Below are positions 41,429-50,514 of a stretch of 64,000 nt of DNA, one piece after another (positions within the stretch are counted from its first letter, which is position 1; the number at the start of each line of letters is the position of its first letter). The position numbers were made by a program, and so were the translations under genes. The stretch is from Polaromonas sp. 39-63-25. GTDB lineage: Bacteria; Pseudomonadota; Gammaproteobacteria; Burkholderiales; Burkholderiaceae_C. The notes below the pieces were generated by a model. The model saw only the letters and a program-made list of their open reading frames with translations. It ran no database searches and was not told the origin of the DNA. The DNA lies in contig NZ_NCJH01000002.1 in NCBI RefSeq assembly GCF_002278925.1, forward strand, positions 248,001 to 312,000, written 5' to 3'.

Positions 41429-43765
41429 TCAGACATTGCCGTTGCGCTGCGCGGTGTGGGCCACCTGCGAGGTGGCCAGCGCGATGCGGCCTTCCTCGGC
41501 ATCGGCATTGCCCTCACTGTCGACCTGGCGCGCCTGGGCTTCGTAGAGCCGCCAGTAGGCGCCCTGCTTCGCCATGAGTTCGTCGTGCGGCCCGACCTCA
41601 ACCACTTGGCCGCGGTCCATCACCACCAGGCGGTCGGCCTTGCGCAGTGTGGACAGGCGGTGCGCGATGGCAATGGTGGTACGGCCCTGCACCAGGTTGT
41701 CGAGGGCTTTCTGGATTTCCTGCTCGGTCTCGGTGTCCACCGACGAGGTCGCCTCGTCGAGAATCAGGATGCGCGGGTCGATCAGTAACGCGCGCGCGAT
41801 CGAGATGCGCTGGCGTTCGCCGCCCGACAGGCCCTGCCCGCGCTCGCCGACCAGCGAGTCGTAACCCTGCGGCAGGCGCAGGATGAACTCGTGCGCATGG
41901 GCGGCACGGGCCGCGGCCACGATCTCGGCACGGCTGGCGCCGGGTTTGCCGTAGGCGATGTTTTCGGCGATGGTGCCAAAGAACAGAAAGGGTTCCTGCA
42001 GCACCAGGCCGATATTGCGCCGGTAGTCGGCCACGGTGAAGCGCCGGATGTCGGTGCCGTCCACACTGATGCTGCCGTCGGTCACGTCGTAGAAGCGGCA
42101 GATCAGGTTGACCAGCGTGCTTTTGCCCGAGCCGCTGTGGCCGACCAGGCCTATCATCTCGCCGGGCTGAATGGTCAGGTCCAGGCCGCGGATCACTGCG
42201 CGGTTGCCGTAACGGAAGCCCAGGCCCACCATCTCGATGCGGCCCTGCATGGGCGCCATGGGCACCGGGTTGGCCGGTTCCGGCACATTCGAGGCGTGGT
42301 CGAGGATGTCGAAAATACGCTTGGCACCGGCCGCCGCCTTTTGCGTGACCGAGACAATGCGGCTCATGGAGTCCAGCCGCGTGTAAAAACGGCCAATGTA
42401 GGCGATAAACGCCGTCAGCACACCGACCGTGATCTGCTGCTTCGACACCAGCCAGATGCCGAAGGCCCAGACCACCAGCAGGCCGATTTCGGTCAGCAGC
42501 GAGACCGTCGGCGTGAACAGCGACCAGACCTTGTTGAGCTTGTCGTTGACCAGCAGGTTATGCCGGTTGGCATCGCGAAAACGCTGGGCTTCGCGCTTTT
42601 CCTGGGCAAAGGCCTTGACCACGCGGATGCCGGGAATGGTGTCGGCCAGCACATTGGTCACTTCGGACCAGACCCGGTCGATTTTTTCAAAACCGGTACG
42701 CAGGCGCTCGCGCACCGCATGGATCATCCAGGCGATGAAGGGCAGCGGCAGCAGGGTCACCAGCGCCAGCCAGGGGTTGATCGAAAACAGGATGGCGGCC
42801 GTCATCAGGATCATCAGCACATCGGTCGCAAAGTCGAGTGCATGCAACGACAGGAACACATTGATGCGGTCGGTTTCCGAGCCGATGCGGCTCATCAGGT
42901 CGCCCGTGCGTTTGCCGCCGAAATAGTCCAGCGACAGCTCCAGCAGGTGGTCAAACGTGGCCGTGCGCAGGTCGGCGCCTATGCGTTCGGACACCAGCGC
43001 CAGCAAATAGGTGCGTGCCCAGTTCAGCGCCCAGCCGAGCAGCGCCGCCGCCAGCAGGCCGCCCAGGATGGCCAGCACCTTCCAGGTCTCGATCTGCTGG
43101 CCGTTCTGGAACGGGATCAGGATGTCGTCCATCAGCGGAATCGTCAGGTAAGGCGGCACCAGGGTCGCGGCGGTGGAGGCCAGGGTCAACAAAAACCCGG
43201 AAAGCAGCTGCCACTGGTAAGGCCGGGCAAAGCGCCACAGGCGCAGCAAGACCCAGGTCGACGGCGGCGTGTGCAGTTCGCGGGCGCAGGTCGGGCACTC
43301 GTCGCTGTCCGTCGCCAGCACCGTATCGCAAAAGGGGCACAGGGCCATGTCGTCGCTGGCGGCAGCCGCACCGGGCGCCAATTGCTGCTCGAACAGGCGC
43401 AGCAGCCGCAGCGCCTGCACATTGGCCGCCAGCGTAAACCGCCAGTTGGCCAGGCGCTGCCCCCCCTGGTGAAGCTCCAGCGTGCCGACACCGGCATGGT
43501 CGAAATGGCGCAGCGACAGGGGCGGCAGGTGGCCGGAGGCCTCCGCCGGGCGCAACGGCCAGCTGGCCCACAGGCCGGTTTCCGGGTCGCGGGCCATCAG
43601 GCGGCGGTCGGTCAGAGCCAGCAAACCCCGGGAAAAACGAAGTTGCTGATTCAGGTCAACCAGCACCGTACATAACACGTTCTCATGGTTTGCGAGTTGC
43701 GCGCGCAGGTCCGTCTGCGCTGAACCAGCCTCGCTGGAGGCGTCGACCGGAGAGGAATGTTGCAT
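41429..43765 (-). CDS. Cyanophycin-associated ABC transporter (fused membrane and ATPase domains)
   Basis: This 778-residue protein has an N-terminal PH-like domain (about 20-130), a zinc ribbon with C143-C146 and C157-C160 (CPFC and CPTC), six membrane helices of exporter type (about 170-470) and an ATPase domain (GHSGSGKST, LSGGERQRISIARALL, ILDEATSSVD). ATG 43765 is preferred although its ribosome site is weak; a TTG at 43813 is possible. It runs divergently from cphA', with 200 bp between, and is followed by DUF1854. By context it belongs to cyanophycin metabolism; its cargo is unknown. Confidence 0.88.
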   Translation of the reverse strand: MQHSSPVDASSEAGSAQTDLRAQLANHENVLCTVLVDLNQQLRFSRGLLALTDRRLMARDPETGLWASWPLRPAEASGHLPPLSLRHFDHAGVGTLELHQGGQRLANWRFTLAANVQALRLLRLFEQQLAPGAAAASDDMALCPFCDTVLATDSDECPTCARELHTPPSTWVLLRLWRFARPYQWQLLSGFLLTLASTAATLVPPYLTIPLMDDILIPFQNGQQIETWKVLAILGGLLAAALLGWALNWARTYLLALVSERIGADLRTATFDHLLELSLDYFGGKRTGDLMSRIGSETDRINVFLSLHALDFATDVLMILMTAAILFSINPWLALVTLLPLPFIAWMIHAVRERLRTGFEKIDRVWSEVTNVLADTIPGIRVVKAFAQEKREAQRFRDANRHNLLVNDKLNKVWSLFTPTVSLLTEIGLLVVWAFGIWLVSKQQITVGVLTAFIAYIGRFYTRLDSMSRIVSVTQKAAAGAKRIFDILDHASNVPEPANPVPMAPMQGRIEMVGLGFRYGNRAVIRGLDLTIQPGEMIGLVGHSGSGKSTLVNLICRFYDVTDGSISVDGTDIRRFTVADYRRNIGLVLQEPFLFFGTIAENIAYGKPGASRAEIVAAARAAHAHEFILRLPQGYDSLVGERGQGLSGGERQRISIARALLIDPRILILDEATSSVDTETEQEIQKALDNLVQGRTTIAIAHRLSTLRKADRLVVMDRGQVVEVGPHDELMAKQGAYWRLYEAQARQVDSEGNADAEEGRIALATSQVAHTAQRNGNV

Positions 43766-43965
43766 TGTGATGTGGAAGCCGTAAAAACCGGTGCCCCGAA
43801 ACGGTGGGGCCAAATCAGGGATTTTCGCCCAATCCGTGCCGGCTGATGCGAGATTCGGACACCGGACCGGAAAACCTGCCCGAACAAACAGAAACGCCCG
43901 TTGTGGGCGCTTATCCAGAAAAGAACGTTGCCCCGGCCCGACCGGTTGACCGAAATCAGAAAAAC

Positions 43966-46191
43966 ATGAGCAAACAGGACGACATCCAGCTTCTGCATAT
44001 CAACTACCTGCGCGGCCCCAACATCTGGACTTACCGCCCTGTGCTGGAAGTCTGGATGGACCTCGGCACCCTGGAGGACTTTCCCTCCAACCTGCTACCG
44101 GGTTTCAGCGACCGCCTGGTCGCACTGTTGCCTGCCTTGCTGGAGCACCACTGCGGCGTCGGGGAGCGCGGCGGCTTCATCCAGCGCCTCTACGAGGGCA
44201 CCTGGGCCGGCCATGTGCTGGAGCATGTCGTCATCGAACTGCTGAACCTGGCGGGCATGCCCACCGGTTTCGGCCAGACCCGCAGTACCTCGAAGCGCGG
44301 CATTTACCGCATGGTGGTCCGCGCCCGCGACGAGCAGGTGGCACGCAGCGCGCTGGCCGAAGGCCACCGCCTGCTGATGGCCGCCGTCAACAACGAGGCC
44401 TTTAGCGACGCGGACCTGCAGGCGGCGGTTGGCCGCGTGCGCGACAAGGTCGACGAGTGTTACCTCGGCCCCAGCACGGCCTCCATCGTCGCCGCCGCCA
44501 CCGAGCGCCGCATCCCGCACATCCGGCTGAATGACGGCAACCTCGTGCAGCTGGGCTATGGCGCCAGCCAGCGCCGCATCTGGACGGCCGAGACCGATCT
44601 CACCAGCGCGATTGCCGAAGGCATCGCCAGCGACAAGGACCTGACCAAAAGCCTGCTGGCTTCCTGCGGCGTGCCCGTGCCCGAAGGCGAAATCGTGGGC
44701 AGCGCCGAAGCCGCCTGGGAGGCCGCGCAGGAAATTGGCCTGCCGGTGGTTGTCAAGCCAACCGACGGCAACCACGGCCGCGGCGTGTCGCTGGACCTGA
44801 CCACCCGCGAGCAGGTTGAAGCCGCTTTCCGGGTCGCGCAGCCGCAGGGCAGCGAAGTGATGGTCGAGCGTTTTGTGCGCGGCCACGAGCACCGACTGCT
44901 GGTCGTGGGCGGCCGGGTGGTCGCCGCTGCACGCGGGGAGACCGCGACGGTCCGCGGCGATGGCCGCGCCAGCGTGGCCGAACTGGTCGAAGCGCAGCTC
45001 AACACCGACCCGCGGCGCGGCGCCACCGAAGACTTTCCGCTCGGCCTGATCGAACTCGACAAGGACGAAGCCATCCTGCTGGACCTGCAGCGCCAGGGCC
45101 TCAGCCCCGCCTCGGTGCCGGACGCCGGGCGCCAGGTGCTGATCCAGCGCAACGGCAATGTGGCGATTGACTGCACCGACGAGATCCACCCCGAGGTCGA
45201 CCATATCGTCTCGCTGGCCGCCCGCGTCGTTGGCCTGGACATTGCCGGCGTGGATGTCGTGGCGCAGGACATCTCCAAACCCCTGCATGTCCAGGGCGGC
45301 GCCATTGTGGAAGTCAACGCCGGTCCCGGCCTGCTGATGCACCTCAAGCCGGCCGAAGGTGCGCCGCGTCCGGTTGGCCGCGCCATTTGTGAGCACCTGT
45401 TTCCCGAAGCGCCCGAAGGCACCCATAGCGGCCGCATTCCCGTGGTCGGCGTGGCTGGCTCGGTCGGCACGCACAATGTGGCGCGCCTGGTGGCCTGGCT
45501 GCTGCAGCTCTCGGGCCGGCACACCGGCCTGGCCTGTCGTGACGGTCTGTTCCTGGACGGGCGCTGCCTGGATGCCAGCGACTGCACGCACTGGGAGGCC
45601 GGCCAGCGCCTGCTGATCAACCGTGCCGTACAGGCCGCCGTCTTTGAGAACGGGGCCGACACCATTTTGCGCAGCGGCCTGGTTTATGACCGCTGCCAGG
45701 TTGGGGTGGTCACCGACCTGGAAGGCGCCGAAGCGCTGGGCGAATTCGATGTGGCAGGCGAAGCGCAGATGTTCAAGGTCATGCGCTCACAAGTCGATGT
45801 CGTGCTGTCCGACGGTGTGGCCGTGCTCAATGCCGCCGATCCGCTCATCGTGGAGATGGCCCGCCTGTGTGACGGCGAGGTGATCTTTTACGCCACCGAC
45901 CCGAATTTGCCCGCCATTGCCATGCACCTGGACGGTGGCGGCCGGGCGGTTTTCATGCGTCAGGGCCAGGTCGTGCTGGCCACCGGCGCCAGCGAAGCCT
46001 TCCTGCCCGGCCTGGACAAACTGGCCGTCTGGCAGGGCCGGCATGTCCCGACGGCCGAAGACAGCCTGCTTGCTGCCATTTCAGCGGCGTGGGCGCTCGA
46101 CATCCCGCTCAACCTGATAGGCGCCGGCATTGAAGCCTTCAACCTGGAAAAGGCGGCAGACCGCTTCCCCCAGGAAGAAAAGGTCGCATGA
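43966..46191 (+). CDS. cphA': Cyanophycin synthetase paralogue with degenerate Mur-ligase site
   Basis: This 741-residue CphA-like protein starts MSKQDDIQLLHINYLRGPNI. The N domain and the ATP-grasp domain (PTDGNHGRGVSLDL, EVNAGPGLLMHLKP) look intact. The Mur-ligase domain has VGVAGSVGTHNVARL where the active paralogue has VAVTGTNGKTTVTRL, so the GKTT phosphate-binding loop is lost. It also lacks about 120 C-terminal residues of the full enzyme. It should be able to do at most the aspartate-adding step, or act as a partner of the next gene, 70 bp downstream. Confidence 0.9.
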   Translation: MSKQDDIQLLHINYLRGPNIWTYRPVLEVWMDLGTLEDFPSNLLPGFSDRLVALLPALLEHHCGVGERGGFIQRLYEGTWAGHVLEHVVIELLNLAGMPTGFGQTRSTSKRGIYRMVVRARDEQVARSALAEGHRLLMAAVNNEAFSDADLQAAVGRVRDKVDECYLGPSTASIVAAATERRIPHIRLNDGNLVQLGYGASQRRIWTAETDLTSAIAEGIASDKDLTKSLLASCGVPVPEGEIVGSAEAAWEAAQEIGLPVVVKPTDGNHGRGVSLDLTTREQVEAAFRVAQPQGSEVMVERFVRGHEHRLLVVGGRVVAAARGETATVRGDGRASVAELVEAQLNTDPRRGATEDFPLGLIELDKDEAILLDLQRQGLSPASVPDAGRQVLIQRNGNVAIDCTDEIHPEVDHIVSLAARVVGLDIAGVDVVAQDISKPLHVQGGAIVEVNAGPGLLMHLKPAEGAPRPVGRAICEHLFPEAPEGTHSGRIPVVGVAGSVGTHNVARLVAWLLQLSGRHTGLACRDGLFLDGRCLDASDCTHWEAGQRLLINRAVQAAVFENGADTILRSGLVYDRCQVGVVTDLEGAEALGEFDVAGEAQMFKVMRSQVDVVLSDGVAVLNAADPLIVEMARLCDGEVIFYATDPNLPAIAMHLDGGGRAVFMRQGQVVLATGASEAFLPGLDKLAVWQGRHVPTAEDSLLAAISAAWALDIPLNLIGAGIEAFNLEKAADRFPQEEKVA

Positions 46192-46261
46192 CCCCCATGA
46201 ACACCGGCTCCCTCGCAAAAAAACGCCCCTCCCGCGGACCCCAGCCCGGAAAGACACATCA

Positions 46262-48856
46262 ATGAAAGCTACCCGCATCCGTGCACTGCGCGGCCCCAAC
46301 CTCTGGAGCCGCCATACGGCGCTTGAGGCCATCATCACCTGCACGCAGGCCGAGTGCGCCATTGACGCCCTGCCCGGCTTTGAACCGCGCGTGCGTTCGC
46401 TGTTTCCCGCCATAGGCGCGCTGCGTCCGGGTGGTTATGTCGGCCCCGTGTCGCTGGCCCATGTGCTGGAATCGGCGGCACTGGCCTTGCAGGCCCAGGC
46501 CGGTTGCCCCGTGACCTTCAGCCACACGGCCGCCACGCTCGAGGACGGCGTTTACCAGACGGTGGTCGAGTACAGCGAAGAAGCGGTCGGCCGGCTGGCG
46601 CTGGAACTGGCCCAGGCGCTGATCCACGCCGCGCTCCACGAAACCGGCTTCGACATGGAAGCCGCGATTGCCCAGTTGCGCGACCTCGACGAAGACGAAC
46701 GTATCGGCCCCAGCACCGGCGCCATTGTGGACGCAGCTGTCGCCCGCGGCATTCCGTACAAGCGCCTGACCAAGGGCAGCCTGGTGCAGTTTGGCTGGGG
46801 TTCGCGCCAGCGCCGCATCCAGGCCGCCGAGCTCGATGCCACCAGTGCGGTGTCCGAATCGATTGCGCAGGACAAGGATTTGACCAAAAAACTGCTGCTC
46901 GCCGCCGGTGTGCCTGTGCCCATGGGCCAGCCCGTCGCCGACCCCGATGAAGCCTGGGCCGCGGCCCTGCAGATCGGCCTGCCGGTGGTACTCAAACCGC
47001 AGGACGGCAACCAGGGCAAGGGTGTCACGGTCAACATCGTGGACCGCGACCACCTTGAGATCGCCTTCCGTGCAGCGGCCGAACACGGCACCGTCATGGT
47101 CGAAAAATTCCTGCCCGGCAACGACTTCCGCCTGCTGGTCGTCGGCAACAAGCTGGTGGCCGCCTCGCGGCGCGAGCCCCCACAGGTGCTGGGTGATGGC
47201 CTGCACACGGTGCGCGAACTGGTTGATATCGTCAACCAGGACCCGCGCCGCGGCGAGGGCCATGCCACCTCGCTGACCAAGATCCGCTTTGACGACATCG
47301 CCGTGGCCCGACTGAACGCGCAAGACCTCACGCCGGAATCGATTCCGGCGCGCGGCCGCCGCGTGATCCTGCGCAACAACGCCAACCTCAGCACTGGCGG
47401 CACCGCCACCGACGTGACCGGCGACGTGCACCCCGACGTCGCGGCACGTGCCGTGGCCGCCGCGCAGATGGTGGGTCTGCACATCTGCGGTGTGGACATC
47501 GTCTGCGAAAGCGTGCTGCGCCCGCTCGAAGCGCAGAACGGTGGCGTGGTCGAAGTCAACGCCGCACCCGGCCTGCGCATGCACCTCTCGCCGTCCTACG
47601 GCAAGGGCCGCGCCGTCGGTGGCGCGATGATCAACGAACTGTTTGCGCCGGGCGATGACGGCCGCGTGCCAGTGGTGGCCGTGACCGGTACCAACGGCAA
47701 GACCACCGTCACCCGCCTGATCTCGCACCTGCTGACTGCCAGCGGCCTGCGCTGCGGCATGACCAACACTGACGGCGTTTACGTCAACGGCCGCCAGACC
47801 GACAGCGGCGACTGCAGCGGACCCAAAAGCGCGCGCAACGTGCTGATGCACCCCGACGTCGATGCCGCCGTGTTCGAAGTGGCGCGCGGCGGTGTGCTGC
47901 GTGAAGGCCTGGGTTTTGACCGCTGCGAAGTGGCGGTGGTGACCAACGTCGGCACCGGTGACCACCTGGGCCTGAACTACATCACCACGGTTGAAGACCT
48001 CGCGGTGCTCAAGCGCGTGATTGTGCAGAACGTCGCACCAACCGGCTACGCCGTACTCAACGCGGCCGACCCCATCGTCGCGGCCATGGCACCCGCCTGC
48101 CCCGGCAACGTGATCTTTTTCGCCGCCGACCGGCACCACCCCCTGATGGCCACCCACCGCGCCCAGGGCAAACGCACGGTCTACGTCGACGGCAATACGC
48201 TGGTCGCGGCCGAAGGCGCCTGGCGCGAACGTGTGCCGCTGCACAGCATTCCGCTGACGCGCAACGGCAGCATCGGCTTCCAGGTTGAAAACGTCATGGC
48301 GGCACTGGCCGCGGCCTGGGCCGTCGGCGTGACCTGGGAAACCCTCAAAAGCGGGCTCGCCAGCTTTGTCAACGATGCGCACAACGCGCCCGGCCGCTTC
48401 AACGTGATGGACTACCGCGGCGCCACCGTGATTGCCGACTACGGCCACAACCCCGACGCCATGCGCGCGCTGGTCAGCGCGGTGGAAGCGATGCCGGCCA
48501 GACGCCGCAGCGTGGTCATCAGCGGCGCCGGCGACCGCCGGGACAACGACATCCGCGACCAGACCATCATTCTCGGCCACGCTTTTGACGATGTGTTGCT
48601 CTACCAGGATGCCGCCCAGCGCGGCCGCGCCGACGGCGAAGTCATGGGCCTGCTGCGCGACGGACTGGTGGGCGCCAGCCGCACCACCCACATCGAGGAA
48701 ATCCGCGGCGAGTTCCTGGCCATCGACACCGCACTGGCCCGCCTGGAGCCGGGTGACCTGTGCCTGATCCTGGTCGATCAGGTGCAGGAAGCGCTGGCGC
48801 ACCTGGCTGAACGGGTGAAAGAAACTGGCGCCCCCAGGCAAGTCGCGCTGGCCTGA
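46262..48856 (+). CDS. cphA: Cyanophycin synthetase
   Basis: It polymerises aspartate and arginine into cyanophycin, a nitrogen store. The 864-residue product has the N domain (LRGPNLWSRHTALEAII), the ATP-grasp domain (PQDGNQGKGVTVNI, VVEVNAAPGLRMHL) and a complete Mur-ligase domain with GTNGKTT, GGVLREGLGFDRC and DYGHNPDAMRALV. The start at 46262 follows GGAAAGACACATCA. Length and domain order match characterised CphA1. No cyanophycinase is seen in the window. Confidence 0.95.
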   Translation: MKATRIRALRGPNLWSRHTALEAIITCTQAECAIDALPGFEPRVRSLFPAIGALRPGGYVGPVSLAHVLESAALALQAQAGCPVTFSHTAATLEDGVYQTVVEYSEEAVGRLALELAQALIHAALHETGFDMEAAIAQLRDLDEDERIGPSTGAIVDAAVARGIPYKRLTKGSLVQFGWGSRQRRIQAAELDATSAVSESIAQDKDLTKKLLLAAGVPVPMGQPVADPDEAWAAALQIGLPVVLKPQDGNQGKGVTVNIVDRDHLEIAFRAAAEHGTVMVEKFLPGNDFRLLVVGNKLVAASRREPPQVLGDGLHTVRELVDIVNQDPRRGEGHATSLTKIRFDDIAVARLNAQDLTPESIPARGRRVILRNNANLSTGGTATDVTGDVHPDVAARAVAAAQMVGLHICGVDIVCESVLRPLEAQNGGVVEVNAAPGLRMHLSPSYGKGRAVGGAMINELFAPGDDGRVPVVAVTGTNGKTTVTRLISHLLTASGLRCGMTNTDGVYVNGRQTDSGDCSGPKSARNVLMHPDVDAAVFEVARGGVLREGLGFDRCEVAVVTNVGTGDHLGLNYITTVEDLAVLKRVIVQNVAPTGYAVLNAADPIVAAMAPACPGNVIFFAADRHHPLMATHRAQGKRTVYVDGNTLVAAEGAWRERVPLHSIPLTRNGSIGFQVENVMAALAAAWAVGVTWETLKSGLASFVNDAHNAPGRFNVMDYRGATVIADYGHNPDAMRALVSAVEAMPARRRSVVISGAGDRRDNDIRDQTIILGHAFDDVLLYQDAAQRGRADGEVMGLLRDGLVGASRTTHIEEIRGEFLAIDTALARLEPGDLCLILVDQVQEALAHLAERVKETGAPRQVALA

Positions 48857-48915
48857 GAACGCGGATTCGTTGCGTCACGCTGCGCCTGCTGTCTGCCTTG
48901 GACAGTAGGATGGAC

Positions 48916-49425
48916 TCCCCACTCCCACCCCTAACCCCTCGCCCCGCAACGGGGCGATGGAGGGAGCTTCATTTGGCCGCGTGTGCTGCGCCCGCGTGCA
49001 AACATGACGGTCCTGTCCTCTGACGAGGACGCGCAAAGCGCGTCCTCGCCTCCCCGAATCCGCATTCGTCCCCCTAACCCGTCGGGCTGGGCCGAGGAGC
49101 GCAGGCAAAAGCGGATCAGGGCTCGCGATTGTCTGAGCCGAAGGCGAGTTCGAGCGAGACCCCGCTTTTACCGAGCACCGCAGGTTGCCCGTAGCGAAGC
49201 GGAGGGACCCAGACCATCGGGTCGCCTTCTCTTTGCTTACTTTCTCTTGGCGAAGCAAGAGAAAGTAAGTCGCCCGCCGGGGCGAGACCCGGCTTGCTGG
49301 CAAAACCGCACCGCAAGAGGGAAAGACGGCTTCGACAAGCCCAGCCCGAACAGTGATTGAACTCAGATCTGGATTGCTGGCGCCCGCCGGGCGAGTCCCG
49401 GCTTGCAGGCACACCCCGTCACCCG
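48916..49425 (+). repeat. Structured repeat family, copy B (with a repeated tail)
   Basis: This copy occupies most of the gap between cphA and ureD. H1 arms are 49024-49034 and 49038-49048 (CGAGGACGCGC) with loop AAA. H2 arms are 49106-49114 (CAAAAGCGG) and 49162-49170. H3 arms are 49236-49248 and 49257-49269 (CTTACTTTCTCTT) with loop GGCGAAGC, 13 perfect pairs. The 3' tail (CGCCCGCCGGGGCGAG...) is partly repeated at 49381-49410. I see nothing else in 48857-49556 apart from copy 6 of the 19-bp motif and the ureD promoter area. Confidence 0.8.
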
Positions 49426-49493
49426 GAGCTACATCCGCTCAGCATCTATTTATAAGCCAAAACCGCCTCCAACCCATGCCAGCAAAGCGCAAG

Positions 49494-49512
49494 CAGCTAC
49501 AAATTCAATAGC
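49494..49512 (-). repeat. 19-bp dispersed motif, copy 6
   Basis: Lies 45 bp upstream of the ureD start, near the expected promoter region. Confidence 0.5.
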
Positions 49513-49556
49513 ACCCGACACATTGAGCCATGCCATAGCCGCGTTAAACTCGCCGC

Positions 49557-50387
49557 ATGGCCTGGAACGCAACGCTCTCTCTCGACTACACCTTGCAGGC
49601 CAGCAAGACGATTGCGCACTTCCGCCACGACGGCCCGCTGCGCATTCTGCAAAGCCTCTACCCCGAAGGCGACGCCGTGTGCCACAACGTGCTGGTGCAT
49701 CCACCGGGCGGCCTGGTGGGCGGCGACACGCTGGACATCGCGGTCACGGCGGCAGCCGGCAGCCACGGCCTGATCACCACGCCCGGCGCCACGCGCTTTT
49801 ACCGGTCAGCGGGTGAAACCGCCCTGCAGCGCACCCGCCTGCGCCTGGAAGCCGGCGCCCGCGCCGAATGGCTGCCGATGGAGGCGCTGTGTTACAGCGG
49901 CTGCCTGGCCGAAAACCACCTGACGCTGGATCTGGCACCCGGGGCTGAACTGATGGGCTGGGATGTCACCGCTCTCGGCCTGCCCAGTGCCAACCAGCCC
50001 TTTGAACAAGGCAACTTTTGCCAGCACATCGAGTTACCCGGCGTCTGGCTGGAACGTGCTCGCATCCGGGCCGACGACCTGCTGCTGATGAACAGCCCGC
50101 TGGGCCTGGCCGGCCAGCGCTGCATCGCCACCTTGTTTTTTTCCGCCGGCAGCAAGCTCGACCGCCAGCGCCGGCAACTGGCTCTGGATCTGGCGCGGCA
50201 GGTGCTGGAGGCGCACCCGCTGAACGCCACCGCAGGCGCCACCAGCCCCGATGCGCAGGTGGTGGTCGTGCGGGTGCTGGCGCCCCTGGTCGAGCCGGCC
50301 ATGGTCCTGCTCAAACAAGTCTGGAAGGTCTGGCGCCAGCACTTCTGGGAAAAAGACGCGCCCAGCCCGCGCATCTGGTCGGCCTGA
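49557..50387 (+). CDS. ureD: Urease accessory protein UreD
   Basis: UreD with UreF and UreG delivers nickel to urease. The 276-residue protein has the family landmarks QSLYPEGDAVCHNVLVHPPGGLVGGDTLDI, TTPGATRFYRS and the C-terminal VRVLAPLVEPAMVLLKQVWKVWR. The ATG at 49557 begins MAWNATLSLDYT; no strong ribosome site is seen. No urease structural gene follows: the next gene is a lipoprotein protease. In relatives ureD is usually joined to urtABCDE and ureABC, so this copy has been separated from the rest of the set or left behind. Confidence 0.92.
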   Translation: MAWNATLSLDYTLQASKTIAHFRHDGPLRILQSLYPEGDAVCHNVLVHPPGGLVGGDTLDIAVTAAAGSHGLITTPGATRFYRSAGETALQRTRLRLEAGARAEWLPMEALCYSGCLAENHLTLDLAPGAELMGWDVTALGLPSANQPFEQGNFCQHIELPGVWLERARIRADDLLLMNSPLGLAGQRCIATLFFSAGSKLDRQRRQLALDLARQVLEAHPLNATAGATSPDAQVVVVRVLAPLVEPAMVLLKQVWKVWRQHFWEKDAPSPRIWSA

Positions 50388-50514
50388 TCGTCACGACGGA
50401 TCTGCCGTCTGCGGCCTACACCCTGTTTGCGGGCCGTCCTACCGGGCGCGGGCACCAGCGGCGCAAAATCGGGGGCGGCATTGCCCCCCATCAACATTGA
50501 TCTGCGAGACGCTC

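Noticed and set aside
41891-43675. 594-codon plus-strand frame opposite the ABC transporter gene
   Set aside because: Shadow frame rich in Arg, Gln and His repeats; the real gene is on the other strand with complete ATPase motifs.
46259-48841. 860-codon open frame on the minus strand opposite cphA
   Set aside because: It is the antisense shadow of a well-supported gene in GC-rich DNA. Its composition is extreme (Gly, His, Ala, Val rich) and no family is recognisable.
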